Below, piece by piece: positions 33,226-42,444 of a stretch of 55,687 nucleotides of DNA (position 1 is its first letter; each line of letters begins with the position of its first letter). The notes beneath the pieces were generated by a model. The model made no database searches and was not told the origin of the DNA. It was given only the letters and a program-made list of their open reading frames with translations. A program made the position numbers and the translations under genes. Source of the stretch: an uncultured Eubacteriales bacterium (GTDB lineage: Bacteria > Bacillota > Clostridia > Oscillospirales > Oscillospiraceae); contig URPU01000002.1 of the NCBI GenBank assembly GCA_900549865.1, forward strand, positions 1-55,687, read 5' to 3'.

Positions 33226-34359
33226 ATGAATACAATCCATATAATCGCGCTGCACCTCGCCTTCGGCGGAGTGGAGAGGGCGATAATCAATATGGCGAAT
33301 CTCTTTGCCGCGCGGTATAACGTTGAGATAATCAGTGTTTATAACATGCCGAACAGCCCGGCGTACCCGCTGGACGCGCGCGTAAAGGTCCGCTATCTGC
33401 TCGACGACGTTCCGAACCGGGCCGAGTGGAAGGCGGCGGCGAAGGGGCTGCATCCCGTGCGCTTTGTGAAGGAAAGCGCGCGCAGCGTGAAGATCCTCAT
33501 GGGGAAGCGGCGCGAGGTGCGCCGCGCGATAGAGGGGATAGACAGCGGCATCGTCATCACCACGCGGCATGAGGACAATCTTGCCCTTTCAAAATACGGC
33601 CGCCCCGGCGTACTGAAAATAGCGCAGCTTCATCATGACCATAACTTTGAAGTCCGCTATGTCAGCGCGTTTAAGCACAGCTACGGGAATATAGATTACT
33701 TTACGCTCCTCACGCCCGGCCTTGCAGGCGAGGTGGGGGAGATGATGCGCGGCACGCGCACTAAGGTCGTCTACATCCCCAATTTCCTTGACCGCTATCC
33801 GGATGAGCCGGACTTCGCCGCGCGCGAAAAGACCGTGTTTGCCGCGGGGCGGCTCAACTTTGTCAAGCGCTTTGACAAGCTCATCCGCATATTCGCCGCC
33901 GTGCATGAAAAAATGCCGGACTGGAAGCTCAGGATCGCCGGAGAAGGAGAGGAGCGGCCCGCGCTGGAGCGGCTCATAAAGGAGCTTGGCGCGCAGGACT
34001 ATGTCACTCTCTGCGGTGCGATGGACGCCGCCGGGGTCGAGCATGAGATGTGCACCGCCGGAATATACGCCATGACCTCGGCCAGCGAGGGCTTTTCCTT
34101 CGTCGTGCTGGAGGCGCAGAGCTGTTATCTCCCGCCTGTGGCCTTTGATGTGCGCGTCGGCCCGCCGTTTCTCATAAGCGACGGCACGGACGGCTTCCTC
34201 GTGCCTGATAATGACGACGCCTCCTATGCCCGCCGGCTTGAGCAGCTTATGCGTGACGACGAACTGCGCCGCGCCATGGGCAAAGCCGCGCGCACGCGTT
34301 CGCTCGACTTTTCCGGGGAAAAAATAGCGCAGCTTTGGTATGAGATTTTGGGTGACTGA
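33226..34359 (+). CDS. glycosyltransferase family 4 protein
   Basis: A 377-residue GT-B enzyme. It begins MNTIHIIALHLAFGGVERAI; the donor domain has AAGRLNFVKRFDKLIRIF, KLRIAGEGEERP and SASEGFSFVVLEAQSCYLPPVAF with the E-x7-type grip near residue 300. Similar enzymes are found in exopolysaccharide and wall teichoic acid clusters. GGAGG precedes the ATG. It starts a run of four plus-strand genes (33226-38324) with short gaps or overlaps. Confidence 0.88.
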   Translation: MNTIHIIALHLAFGGVERAIINMANLFAARYNVEIISVYNMPNSPAYPLDARVKVRYLLDDVPNRAEWKAAAKGLHPVRFVKESARSVKILMGKRREVRRAIEGIDSGIVITTRHEDNLALSKYGRPGVLKIAQLHHDHNFEVRYVSAFKHSYGNIDYFTLLTPGLAGEVGEMMRGTRTKVVYIPNFLDRYPDEPDFAAREKTVFAAGRLNFVKRFDKLIRIFAAVHEKMPDWKLRIAGEGEERPALERLIKELGAQDYVTLCGAMDAAGVEHEMCTAGIYAMTSASEGFSFVVLEAQSCYLPPVAFDVRVGPPFLISDGTDGFLVPDNDDASYARRLEQLMRDDELRRAMGKAARTRSLDFSGEKIAQLWYEILGD

Positions 34360-34362
34360 TAT

Positions 34363-35829
34363 ATGGAACAACAAAAAAGCCTTACCGGCAGAATAAAGGA
34401 CAATTGGCTTTTCATCCTCATCGCTGCGCAGCCCGTGCTGGACGTGCTGGCGTACTGGACGAACAACACCCACTCGAGCTGGGCGGGCTATATCCGCCTT
34501 GCGATAATGGTGGCGCTTCCCGTGATCATGCTCATCCGGCTTGAAAAGAAGAAGCACTTTATCATATGTATGCTCATCGTCGGTGCGTACTGCGCCCTGC
34601 ACGTGCTCAACTGCCTGCGCGTGGGCTATATCGACCCATTCCGTGATATCTCATATATGGCGCGCGTCGCGCAGATGCCCGTGCTGACGGTGTGCTTTGT
34701 CTACGCCGTGCGGGATGAGCATATGAAAGATCAGGCCGTCCGCGCCATGGAGGCCGCCGCGGCGCTGGTGCTGCTGGCGCTCATCGCCGCCATACTCACC
34801 GGCACCGAGAACGTTACCTACGGGCAGGGGCTCGGCGTCAGCGGCTGGGTCATTGACAATAACCGCTGTGCCAACAGCATCATCCTCGTCACGCTCTCCT
34901 GCTTTGCCGTTTATTACGCGGCGAAGAGCGGGCGGAAGTCTGCGTATATCCTCGTGCCCGCGGCGGTGTGCGCCGTGTTTATCTCCAACGGCACAAAGGC
35001 GTGCTACTTCGGCATATTCGCCGTATTCCTCGGCTTTGCGGCCTTCCTTATGCTTGACCGCGCCGTCAACAAAACGCGACTGAACAGCCTGCTGCTGGCC
35101 GTGCTCATCACGCTTTCCGCCGTCTCCGCGGCGGTGTACCCGTATACGCCCCGCGCCAAGGTCGAGGCGCTTCAGGCCAGCGCCGTCGCGCTGAAGGATC
35201 AGGACGAGCTTGTGCGTCTGCTTAAGGAGAAGGGCTATGACCCGCAGAGCATGACCACCGAGGAAAAGCTTGCCGACCCCGTTGTGCGCGAGATATTTGA
35301 AACCTATTACACGAAGCTCATGTGGCACGTCATCCCCGAAATGTTTGACCGCTTCGGGATAGAGCGCATCATGCGCGAGTATGACATGACCACCTCCGCC
35401 GCGACGCTTATAGACGTGCGCCTTATGAAGCGCACCTACGCCAAAATGATCTGGCAGGAGCAGGACGCGCTCACGAAGCTCACGGGCTTTGAGGTGTCCG
35501 AGATAAAAGACCCGGCCTATGACCCGGAAAACGACTGGCCTGCCCTGTTCTTCTATTACGGCTATCTCGGCTTCGGCCTTTACATCGCATTCATCCTCCT
35601 TTTCATCTGGAAGCTTATAAAATGTGTGATAAAGGACTTCCGCGGCAGTCTGAACCTTTTGAATTTCACGCTGCTGCTGTGCCTCGTGCTGCAACTGAGT
35701 CTTGCAGAGTTCTCCGGCGCGCTGCTGCGCCGGCCAAATGTGTCCGTGTATCTCTCCGTGCTGCTCGCGCTCATATATTACCGCACGGTGCGCGCACCGG
35801 CGGACAGGAGGGCGGCAGATGAAGCTTAG
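34363..35829 (+). CDS. O-antigen ligase / polymerase-like multi-pass membrane protein
   Basis: A 488-residue membrane protein with about ten to twelve hydrophobic segments. A large polar loop lies between residues about 255 and 395, near the C-terminal third, as in Wzy/WaaL-type proteins. The loop is rich in charged residues (EALQASAVALKDQDE, FDRFGIERIMREYDM). Such proteins polymerise or ligate undecaprenyl-linked glycans outside the membrane. It starts three bases after the GT4 stop and its end overlaps the next gene by 11 bases. Assignment rests on topology and neighbours. Confidence 0.75.
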   Translation: MEQQKSLTGRIKDNWLFILIAAQPVLDVLAYWTNNTHSSWAGYIRLAIMVALPVIMLIRLEKKKHFIICMLIVGAYCALHVLNCLRVGYIDPFRDISYMARVAQMPVLTVCFVYAVRDEHMKDQAVRAMEAAAALVLLALIAAILTGTENVTYGQGLGVSGWVIDNNRCANSIILVTLSCFAVYYAAKSGRKSAYILVPAAVCAVFISNGTKACYFGIFAVFLGFAAFLMLDRAVNKTRLNSLLLAVLITLSAVSAAVYPYTPRAKVEALQASAVALKDQDELVRLLKEKGYDPQSMTTEEKLADPVVREIFETYYTKLMWHVIPEMFDRFGIERIMREYDMTTSAATLIDVRLMKRTYAKMIWQEQDALTKLTGFEVSEIKDPAYDPENDWPALFFYYGYLGFGLYIAFILLFIWKLIKCVIKDFRGSLNLLNFTLLLCLVLQLSLAEFSGALLRRPNVSVYLSVLLALIYYRTVRAPADRRAADEA

Positions 35830-36754
35830 TGTAATCATTCCCGTTTATAACGCGGAAAAATACCTGCGCGAATGTGTGGACTCCATCCTTGCGCAGACCA
35901 TGGAAGATCTTGAGGTCATCCTCGTCAACGACGGTTCGCCCGATAACTCCGCCGCCATCATGGCGGAGTACGCCGCAAAGTACCCGCAGAAGGTAAGGAC
36001 TATCACGCTTGAAAACGGCGGGCAGGGCCGCGCGCGCAACTTCGGCATCGACATTGCTCAGGGCGATTTTCTCAGCTTCATCGACAGCGACGACTATATC
36101 GCGCCGGATATGTACGCGCTCATGCTCACCGCGACGGAGGAAAACGGCGCGGATGTCGTCGTGTGCGACATGGAAAAGCGCTTTCACGACGGGCGGCGCG
36201 AATACGTCCATGCGGCGCTCCAATCCGCGCCGCTGGCCTCTGCCGGTTCATCCAGCAATAAGATATTCCGCCGCAGCGCCGTCGGCGATATACGCTTTCC
36301 CGTTGGGCTTTGGTATGAGGATTTTGAGTTTTCCGCAAAGCTCCTGATGCTCAGCCGGAAAACGGTGTTCGTCCGGAAGCCGCTTTATATCTACCGCTGC
36401 GGGCAGACGTCCACCATGAACAACGACAACGCCCGCAAGAACCTTGATATCCTCGCCATTATGGAGAATATCCGCGGCTTTGCCGAGGCCGGCGGCTATC
36501 AGGCCGGGTTTGAGTTTCTGCTTATAAACCACGTCCTGCTCGACTCGATAAAGCGCCTTGCGCTGCTTCGCTCGCCGGAAAAGCGCGCCGTCATAAAAAA
36601 GCTGCGCGCCTATGTGCGCCGGTATATCCCGCGCCTTTCCGCCTGTGAAAGCTACCGCGCCGAGACGTGCAACCGCCGCATAATAATGTGGCTGAACTAC
36701 CACGGCATGGAGCGGCTGGCCATTGTGCTGCTCAAAATAAAGGGGAGCCTGTGA
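35819..36754 (+). CDS. glycosyltransferase family 2 protein
   Basis: A 311-residue GT-A enzyme. It begins MKLSVIIPVYNAEKYLRECV, has VILVNDGSPDNS for the nucleotide and IDSDDY as the metal-binding DxD-like motif (about residues 90-95). The catalytic W-x-E-D region appears as LWYEDFEFSAKL. GGAGG precedes the ATG at 35819, inside the upstream gene. Sugar specificity is unknown. It resembles the GT2 at 38605-39591, with which it shares layout, so both may act on the same glycan. Confidence 0.9.
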   Translation: MKLSVIIPVYNAEKYLRECVDSILAQTMEDLEVILVNDGSPDNSAAIMAEYAAKYPQKVRTITLENGGQGRARNFGIDIAQGDFLSFIDSDDYIAPDMYALMLTATEENGADVVVCDMEKRFHDGRREYVHAALQSAPLASAGSSSNKIFRRSAVGDIRFPVGLWYEDFEFSAKLLMLSRKTVFVRKPLYIYRCGQTSTMNNDNARKNLDILAIMENIRGFAEAGGYQAGFEFLLINHVLLDSIKRLALLRSPEKRAVIKKLRAYVRRYIPRLSACESYRAETCNRRIIMWLNYHGMERLAIVLLKIKGSL

Positions 36755-36773
36755 CGGGCGGAGAGGTAGACGG

Positions 36774-38324
36774 ATGACAAAGAAAAGATATGCGCTTCTG
36801 CTTGCAGCCGCGTGGCTCGCCGTGTGCTTCGCGGCGGTCTGCGTTTACGCGGCAAAATGCGGAACGTATTTTATAGACGCGGATATGTCCAGCGAACTGG
36901 TGCTTGCGCGGCAATTGTCCCGCGAGGGCGGGGTACTCTCAAAAAACTGGTGTTATTCCAGCGAACTGAGAGTGCTGAATAACCAGCTCGTCTTTGCGCC
37001 GCTTTTTGCGCTGTCTGATAACTGGCAGCTCGTGCGCACGCTTGGGACCTCGATAACTCTGGCTGTGATGACGGCGTGCTATATCTTCATGGCCCGCGGC
37101 ACCGGCCTGAGCTGGACGGGAACATTTGCCTCGGCGGGTGTGCTGCTTCTGCCGCTTTCAGACAGCTATACATACGCCGTGCTCACCGGGCTTTTCTATA
37201 TCCCGCATATATGCATTTCGTTCCTGCTTTTCGGGCTGTACTGCCGGTATACCGGCGCCGGAAGGAAAAAGCCGCTGTGGGGCGTGCTTGCGGCGGTGCT
37301 GGCCTTCATCGCGGGGCTTGGCGGCGTGCGGCAGCTATTTATATTCACCGTGCCCGCGTTTATCACGGCGGTTATTCTGCTTTTTGAAAACGGCATAAAA
37401 ATGCCCGCGCGCGGTGAGCGCATGGAGTTTGCCGCGGTAAGCGCTTTGTCGCTCATCGCGTCGGCGGCCGGATGCCTTGTCAATCGGGGCTTGCTTCCGC
37501 AGATATACAGCTTCTGCAACTACGGCGAGAATACCTACGGGCGCGACGTGCTGTTCACCGGCTTTTCGCTGGATGGCTTCAAGTTCTATATCGACAGCAT
37601 TATTGAGCTTTTTGGCTACCGTTCCGGGCCTCTGTTTTCCGGCGTCCTCGTGTACAATATGCTTTTCGGATGCGCGCTGCTTGCCGCCGTGTTTGCCGTG
37701 CGGGCGGTGCTCAGGGATAAAGCGGGGGCGTTCAGACTCCGCGCGGAGACCGTGTTTTTCATTACGGCGTTTGCGATGCTTGGGCTTGTCTATTGCTTCA
37801 CCGACCTTGACCGCGTTGTGCGCTACTGCGTGCCGGTGTTCGTTTTTGCCGTGCCGGTCGTTTTTGCGAGCTTTGAGTGCTGGCGCGCGGAGTCAAGGGT
37901 GAAGCTTGCTCCGGCAGCTTTAATGGCGGCGCTGCTCGTGCTGTGCAGCGCGAATACCTACCGCGTTTCATCAGGGTATGACGCTAACAGCGACCTCAAG
38001 GATATTGTCAGTGTTGTCCGCGGCGAGGGCTATACCGAGGGGTATTCAAGCTTCTGGACGGGCAATCTCATCACGGAGCTTTCGAGCGGCGTGGTCGATA
38101 TGCGCATCGTCGGCGGGGATATGATAGTCGAGCCCGGCGATATGGCCTATGTTTACGAGTGGCTGCAAACTAAGGCGCATAAAGACACCGTGCCCGCGGG
38201 GCGGTTCTTTCTTGTGTTGTTCAACTTTGAGTCGGAGCTTCCGATAAAACCGGTCTATACAAATCAGACGTACAGACTTTATGGCTTTGACAGCTTTGAC
38301 GAGTTTGAAGCCTTGTATAAATGA
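36774..38324 (+). CDS. multi-pass membrane glycosyltransferase-like protein (GT-C type)
   Basis: A 516-residue membrane protein with an N-terminal anchor (residues 6-27) and about ten further hydrophobic segments. An early external loop carries FIDADMSSELVLARQLSREG, an acidic motif resembling the D-D/E loop of GT-C enzymes. A soluble C-terminal region (about 400-516) follows. Such proteins move sugars from lipid-phosphate donors on the outer face. No close family is recognised. It is the last plus-strand gene of the glycan run; a hairpin cluster follows. Confidence 0.65.
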   Translation: MTKKRYALLLAAAWLAVCFAAVCVYAAKCGTYFIDADMSSELVLARQLSREGGVLSKNWCYSSELRVLNNQLVFAPLFALSDNWQLVRTLGTSITLAVMTACYIFMARGTGLSWTGTFASAGVLLLPLSDSYTYAVLTGLFYIPHICISFLLFGLYCRYTGAGRKKPLWGVLAAVLAFIAGLGGVRQLFIFTVPAFITAVILLFENGIKMPARGERMEFAAVSALSLIASAAGCLVNRGLLPQIYSFCNYGENTYGRDVLFTGFSLDGFKFYIDSIIELFGYRSGPLFSGVLVYNMLFGCALLAAVFAVRAVLRDKAGAFRLRAETVFFITAFAMLGLVYCFTDLDRVVRYCVPVFVFAVPVVFASFECWRAESRVKLAPAALMAALLVLCSANTYRVSSGYDANSDLKDIVSVVRGEGYTEGYSSFWTGNLITELSSGVVDMRIVGGDMIVEPGDMAYVYEWLQTKAHKDTVPAGRFFLVLFNFESELPIKPVYTNQTYRLYGFDSFDEFEALYK

Positions 38325-38329
38325 TCAAG

Positions 38330-38610
38330 ACCCCAGCCGCGTGAGGTATCGCACGGCTGGGGTCACTATGTCCAAAAAGCCTCGCAGAGTTTCGCGTCCG
38401 CAGACGCGAAAGCAGTACGATACGTTTTCTGCCGCGACATGTGCGTGGCAGAAAACACTTTGCGCGGAGTGAGCGTCGAATTGTCCGCTGTCAGCGGACA
38501 ACAGAGGCGCAGAACGCAGCGAAGCTTTCTCGAAAAAGCGGCAAAGCCGCTTTTTTGACAGTCTTACCCCAGCCGCGTGAGGCATCGCACGGCTGGGGCT
38601 TTTCTTATTT
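38330..38610. repeat. cluster of hairpins bounded by two 33-bp direct repeats
   Basis: Direct repeats at 38330-38362 and 38566-38598 differ at one base, and each is itself a hairpin (ACCCCAGCCG / CGGCTGGGG). Between them are four more: TTTCGCGTC/GACGCGAAA (38390-38411), GTTTTCTGCC/GGCAGAAAAC (38424-38456), TTGTCCGC/GCGGACAA (38481-38501) and AAAAAGCGGC/GCCGCTTTTT (38533-38555), the last followed by T. The final copy ends CTTTTCTT and can act as terminator. No protein is supported in it. Confidence 0.8.
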
Positions 38611-39591
38611 GCCTTTTATTATATTGTTTGCCCGCATCACAGCGTGCAGACACAGGCGCATCCTGTGCCGGATGAAAAAGTGCAGCAGCCTGTATTTTGC
38701 GCACATGGCCCTTATATAGCGGTTCTCGCGGTAATCCGGGAATTTCTTAATGAAGTCGGCGTACAGCTCATCCTGCACGGCGCTTTTCCAGTCGGCAAGA
38801 TTCACGCGTGTGCATGAGGTCAGCACCTGATTGTAAAACGCGGCGTATTCAAGCTGTTCGCGGTATTTTTCAAAAAGCCCCGCGCCTCGGTAGGCGTCCA
38901 GCATCGCGTTGACCGCGGGTATGATCTCCAGATTGCGCGCGGTGTTCTTGTTGTTCGTGATGGAGCCTGCGCGCTGAAGGTAGTTGTGCCACGGCCTGTG
39001 CACGGACAGCATCTTCTTCGCTTTCGTGTACAGCAGCGGCGTGACGTACATGTCCTCATACCACACGCGCCCCGGATAATATATGCCGTTGTCCGTGAAC
39101 AGCGTGCGCCTGTATATCTTGTTCCATGCCGAGGGCATTTCAAACAACAGCTCCGGATGGCTCTCCAGCGTGAACTCGCCCTCGATGGCGCAGCCCGTGA
39201 TGTATTTCAACACCCGGCCGGATTCGTTGACGGAGCGTATGTCGAAAAAGCACATGTCGAAGTCCTTTTCCAGAAGCGCCATCATTTCCGGCACGGCGCC
39301 GGGGGCAAGGTAGTCGTCGCTGTCGAGGAAGAGAATGTATTCGCCACGCGCCGCGTCTATGCCCACGTCGCGCGCCTTGCCCAGCCCGCCGTTCGGCGTC
39401 GTTATCACGCGGATGAGCGCAGGGAAGCGCTGCGCGTATTCATCGCATATTGCGCCCGACTTATCTGTGGAGCCGTCGTTGACCAGAACTATCTCATAAT
39501 CGTCCAGCTCCGGGTATATCACGGAATCCAGACATTTTTTCAGATAATTCTCCACATTGTATACGGGGATCATCACTGTGAGCTTCGGCAT
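38605..39591 (-). CDS. glycosyltransferase family 2 protein
   Basis: A 328-residue GT-A enzyme. It begins MPKLTVMIPVYNVENYLKKCL with VLVNDGSTDKS and LDSDDYLAP (about residues 88-96) and VWYEDMYVTPLL for the acceptor side. The ATG at 39591 has AAGGAGG ten bases upstream; the longer frame to 39654 lacks a site. It is the only minus-strand gene of the glycan region, back to back with lepB, and its 3' end meets the hairpin cluster. Confidence 0.9.
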   Translation of the reverse strand: MPKLTVMIPVYNVENYLKKCLDSVIYPELDDYEIVLVNDGSTDKSGAICDEYAQRFPALIRVITTPNGGLGKARDVGIDAARGEYILFLDSDDYLAPGAVPEMMALLEKDFDMCFFDIRSVNESGRVLKYITGCAIEGEFTLESHPELLFEMPSAWNKIYRRTLFTDNGIYYPGRVWYEDMYVTPLLYTKAKKMLSVHRPWHNYLQRAGSITNNKNTARNLEIIPAVNAMLDAYRGAGLFEKYREQLEYAAFYNQVLTSCTRVNLADWKSAVQDELYADFIKKFPDYRENRYIRAMCAKYRLLHFFIRHRMRLCLHAVMRANNIIKGK

Positions 39592-39663
39592 GGCGGACGG
39601 CCTCCTTTTTGTGCTGAAAGCTATTTTATCATAGGCCCTGCCGCCTTGCAACAATCAAAAAGG

Positions 39664-39691
39664 TTGATTTTGCACGCTTGTGTGGTATAAT
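39664..39691 (+). promoter_or_regulatory. lepB operon promoter
   Basis: TTGATT (39664-39669), 16 bases, TATAAT (39686-39691), about 38 bases of leader. Confidence 0.75.
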
Positions 39692-39735
39692 AACATGAAT
39701 CAGAATGCATATTGCATATACGCAGGAGTTTACAT

Positions 39736-40314
39736 ATGAGCAGAAGAAAAAGAAAACTTACGGCAGAGGAGCTTGAGGCGCAGGAGCTGGAATCGCGCAA
39801 AAACGCGTATGACTGGATACAGTGCCTTGCAAGCGCCCTTATCGTCTGCGTCGTCATATTCATCTTCGTCGCCCGTGTTATCGACGTCAAGGGCACGTCC
39901 ATGTACCCGACGCTCAATAATCAGGACAAGATGCTGGTGTCCGACCTGTTCTATACGCCGAAGGCGGGGGACATCGTCGTGTTCAAGAAGGATCAGTACG
40001 ACCCGGAGCGCGCGCTCGTCAAGCGCGTCATCGCCACCGAGGGGCAGGAGATCAATATCGACTTCGACAGGGGCATCGTTTATGTTGACGGCGTCGCGCT
40101 GGAGGAGGATTATATAAACGAGCTTACCACCACCAAGCTCGACTTCATCGGCCCGCAGACGGTGCCGGACGGCTGTGTGTTCGTCATGGGTGACAACCGC
40201 AATATGTCCACGGACAGCCGCAAATCGGAGATAGGCATGGTGGACAACCGCCTCATAATCGGCAAGGTCTACTGCGTCATCTTCCCGCTTTCGTCCTTCG
40301 GACTGGTGAAATGA
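39736..40314 (+). CDS. lepB: signal peptidase I
   Basis: A 192-residue type I signal peptidase with one N-terminal membrane anchor (about residues 29-47). The catalytic Ser55 is in GTSMYPTL and the general-base Lys96 in ALVKRVIA; the last box is MGDNRNMSTDSR. It cleaves Sec and Tat signal peptides on the outer face. AGGAG precedes the ATG at 39736. The stop overlaps the rbgA start by four bases (ATGA). The lepB-rbgA-rnhB-yraN order is the usual Gram-positive block, here without rplS next to it. Confidence 0.95.
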   Translation: MSRRKRKLTAEELEAQELESRKNAYDWIQCLASALIVCVVIFIFVARVIDVKGTSMYPTLNNQDKMLVSDLFYTPKAGDIVVFKKDQYDPERALVKRVIATEGQEINIDFDRGIVYVDGVALEEDYINELTTTKLDFIGPQTVPDGCVFVMGDNRNMSTDSRKSEIGMVDNRLIIGKVYCVIFPLSSFGLVK

Positions 40315-41189
40315 TGGAAAACAACGCCTTTGAAAAAATGAATATCCAGTGGTTCCCCGGCCACATGACCAAGGCACAGCGCATGATAGAGGATAACATA
40401 AAGCTTGTTGACGCCGTGTGCGAGGTCATAGACGCGCGCATCCCGCGTGCCAGCCGCAACCCGGATATCGACCGCCTTGCCGCGGGCAAGCCCCGCCTTG
40501 TTATCCTCAACCGCGCCGACCTTGCAGACCCTGAGCTTACGAAGCGCTGGAAGGAGAGCTTTGAGCGGCAGGGGATGGCCGTGCTTGAGACGGACGCCAG
40601 AAGCGGGAAGGGCGTCGGCGGCTTCGTGCCGGCCGTGCGCCGCCTCCTTGCGGATAAGCTGCGCGAGTATGAGGCCAAGGGGCAGTCCGGCCGCCCGCTT
40701 CGCGTCATAATCCTCGGCATCCCCAACGTCGGCAAATCAACGTTCATCAACAAGGTCGCCGGGCGCAAGGCCGCCGCCGCCGTGGATAAGCCCGGCGTCA
40801 CGCGCGGCCGCCAGTGGATAAACATTGACCGCTCTCTTGACCTTCTCGATACGCCGGGCATCCTCTGGCCCAAGTTCGACAGCCAGGAGGTGGGGGAGCT
40901 CCTCGCCGTGACGAACGCCATCAAGGCGGACGTTATCGACAAGGAGACGCTTGGCGCGAACTTCATGCTGCGCCTGCGCAGCATGTACCCCGCCGCCATA
41001 GAGGCGCGCTATAAATTCACACCCGGCGCGGACGCGAACGGTTTTGAGCTTCTTGAGCAGGCCGCAAAAAAGCGCGGCTTCCTCGTTTCCCGCGGCGAAT
41101 ATGACATTGAGCGCATGGCGAACACGCTTCTCAGCGAATATCACGACGGCAAGCTTGGCCGCCTGACTTTGGAGCTGCCTGATGAGTGA
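40311..41189 (+). CDS. rbgA: ribosome biogenesis GTPase RbgA (YlqF)
   Basis: A 292-residue circularly permuted GTPase. The G4 motif (LNRADLAD) comes before G1 (GIPNVGKSTF, about residues 131-140) and G3 (DTPG). It starts with NIQWFPGHMTKA, the RbgA signature, and has a C-terminal RNA-binding ANTAR-like helical domain. RbgA drives late assembly of the 50S subunit. Two ATGs lie at 40311 and 40314; the first overlaps the lepB stop. It overlaps rnhB by eight bases. Confidence 0.95.
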   Translation: MMENNAFEKMNIQWFPGHMTKAQRMIEDNIKLVDAVCEVIDARIPRASRNPDIDRLAAGKPRLVILNRADLADPELTKRWKESFERQGMAVLETDARSGKGVGGFVPAVRRLLADKLREYEAKGQSGRPLRVIILGIPNVGKSTFINKVAGRKAAAAVDKPGVTRGRQWINIDRSLDLLDTPGILWPKFDSQEVGELLAVTNAIKADVIDKETLGANFMLRLRSMYPAAIEARYKFTPGADANGFELLEQAAKKRGFLVSRGEYDIERMANTLLSEYHDGKLGRLTLELPDE

Positions 41190-41781
41190 CCTGTGGCTGC
41201 TTGAAAACGAAATATACGCCTCCGGCGTTTCCTGCCTCTGCGGCGTGGATGAGGCAGGGCGCGGCCCGCTTGCGGGGCCTGTGTGCGCCGCCGCCGTCAT
41301 GCTGCCGCGTGGTCTGGATATCCCCGGCCTGAACGACTCCAAAAAGCTCACGGAGAAAAAGCGCGAGGAGCTTTACGACATCATCTGTGCCGGGGCAGTG
41401 TGCTATGGCGTCGCCTTTGCCGGCGTGGAGGAGATAGAGCGGCTCAATATCCTCAATGCGACGTTTCTCGCCATGAACCGCGCCATCGCGCAGCTTTCCG
41501 TGCCGCCGCAGCTTGCCCTCATCGATGGCAACCGCGACTCCGGCATTGAAGCGCCCAGCCGCTGCATCGTCAAGGGTGACGCGCTGTGCGCGGATATTGC
41601 GGCTGCCTCCGTCCTCGCCAAGGTCACAAGGGATAGGTACATGACGGCGCTTGCCAGCGAATACCCGCAGTACGGCTTTGAAAAGCACAAGGGCTACGGC
41701 ACGAAGCAGCATTACGCCGCCATCCGCGAATTCGGCCCCTCGCCCGCGCACAGGATGAGTTTCCTGAAGACCCTGCACTGA
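41182..41781 (+). CDS. rnhB: ribonuclease HII
   Basis: A 199-residue RNase HII. The catalytic acids are Asp23 and Glu24 in GVDEAGRGPLAGPV and Asp115 in ALIDGNRD, with ADIAAASVLAKVTRD further on. It cuts RNA primers and single ribonucleotides in DNA. Start and stop both overlap neighbours (eight bases and one base), so it is translated together with rbgA and yraN. Confidence 0.96.
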   Translation: MSDLWLLENEIYASGVSCLCGVDEAGRGPLAGPVCAAAVMLPRGLDIPGLNDSKKLTEKKREELYDIICAGAVCYGVAFAGVEEIERLNILNATFLAMNRAIAQLSVPPQLALIDGNRDSGIEAPSRCIVKGDALCADIAAASVLAKVTRDRYMTALASEYPQYGFEKHKGYGTKQHYAAIREFGPSPAHRMSFLKTLH

Positions 41782-42140
41782 TGCAGACGCGGGAGCTTGG
41801 CCGCTTCGGCGAGGAACAGGCGGCAAAATACCTGCGCCGCAAGGGCTATACCGTGACGGCGCGCAACTTCTCCTGCCGCGCGGGGGAGATAGACATCATC
41901 GCCGAGGATAAGGACTTCGTCGTCTTTGCGGAGGTGAAGCTCCGCCGTGACGCGGCCTTTGCTGAGGCACGCGAATTCGTCACACCGGCAAAGCAGCGGC
42001 GCATAATAAATACGGCCCGACTATGGCTCGGCATGAACGACTGCGAAAAGCAGCCGCGCTTTGACGTTATCGAGGTGTACGCCCCGCGCGGCGCACTCGG
42101 CCGCGTTTCGATAAATCATATAGAAAACGCCTTTATGTAG
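41781..42140 (+). CDS. yraN: UPF0102 / YraN-family nuclease-fold protein
   Basis: A 119-residue protein with the YraN core: GRFGEEQAAKYLRRKGYTV, NFSCRAGEIDIIAED and FAEVKLRRDAAF. The E..GEID...EVK spacing is a PD-(D/E)xK fold; the activity is not established. It starts on the last base of the rnhB stop. A TCAAAGC/GCTTTGA hairpin without a U-run lies just downstream (about 42152-42170). Confidence 0.92.
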   Translation: MQTRELGRFGEEQAAKYLRRKGYTVTARNFSCRAGEIDIIAEDKDFVVFAEVKLRRDAAFAEAREFVTPAKQRRIINTARLWLGMNDCEKQPRFDVIEVYAPRGALGRVSINHIENAFM

Positions 42141-42189
42141 GCCGCCCGCCTCAAAGCTTCATGCTTTGAAGCGAAGCGGCGTCCGCGCT

Positions 42190-42372
42190 TCAATCGCAGG
42201 CGGCGCCTCTCGGGCAGAAGGTCGAGCAGTAGGTCTCGCCCTTCGTGCAGGCCTTCTCGTTCTGCACGCTTATCTTTGAAGCGTTGCAGCGGCAGTCGAT
42301 GGTGTTGTACTTGCAGTTGGTCACGTCACAGCCGACGCCGGGATTGGTTTCAGTGTGTTTCTTGTCGCTCAT
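42190..42372 (-). CDS. DUF1540 small cysteine-rich protein
   Basis: A 60-residue protein with eight cysteines, two motifs of the DUF1540 sort (VGCDVTNCKYNTIDCRCNAS and a second half C..GETYCSTFCP). Family members are probable small metal-binding proteins seen in spore-forming Firmicutes. GGAGG lies seven bases upstream of the ATG. It is transcribed away from the phosphoesterase gene. Confidence 0.88.
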   Translation of the reverse strand: MSDKKHTETNPGVGCDVTNCKYNTIDCRCNASKISVQNEKACTKGETYCSTFCPRGAACD

Positions 42373-42444
42373 TTCAGATTCCTCCTGATTTGATGTTGCA
42401 GGACTATTGTTTGCCGGCGGCGGATTCTTTATTCGGAGGAAGCT

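Noticed and set aside
38325..38585. 86-codon minus-strand ORF over the hairpin cluster
   Set aside because: It lies wholly in palindromic repeat sequence and its start is within one copy of the direct repeat.
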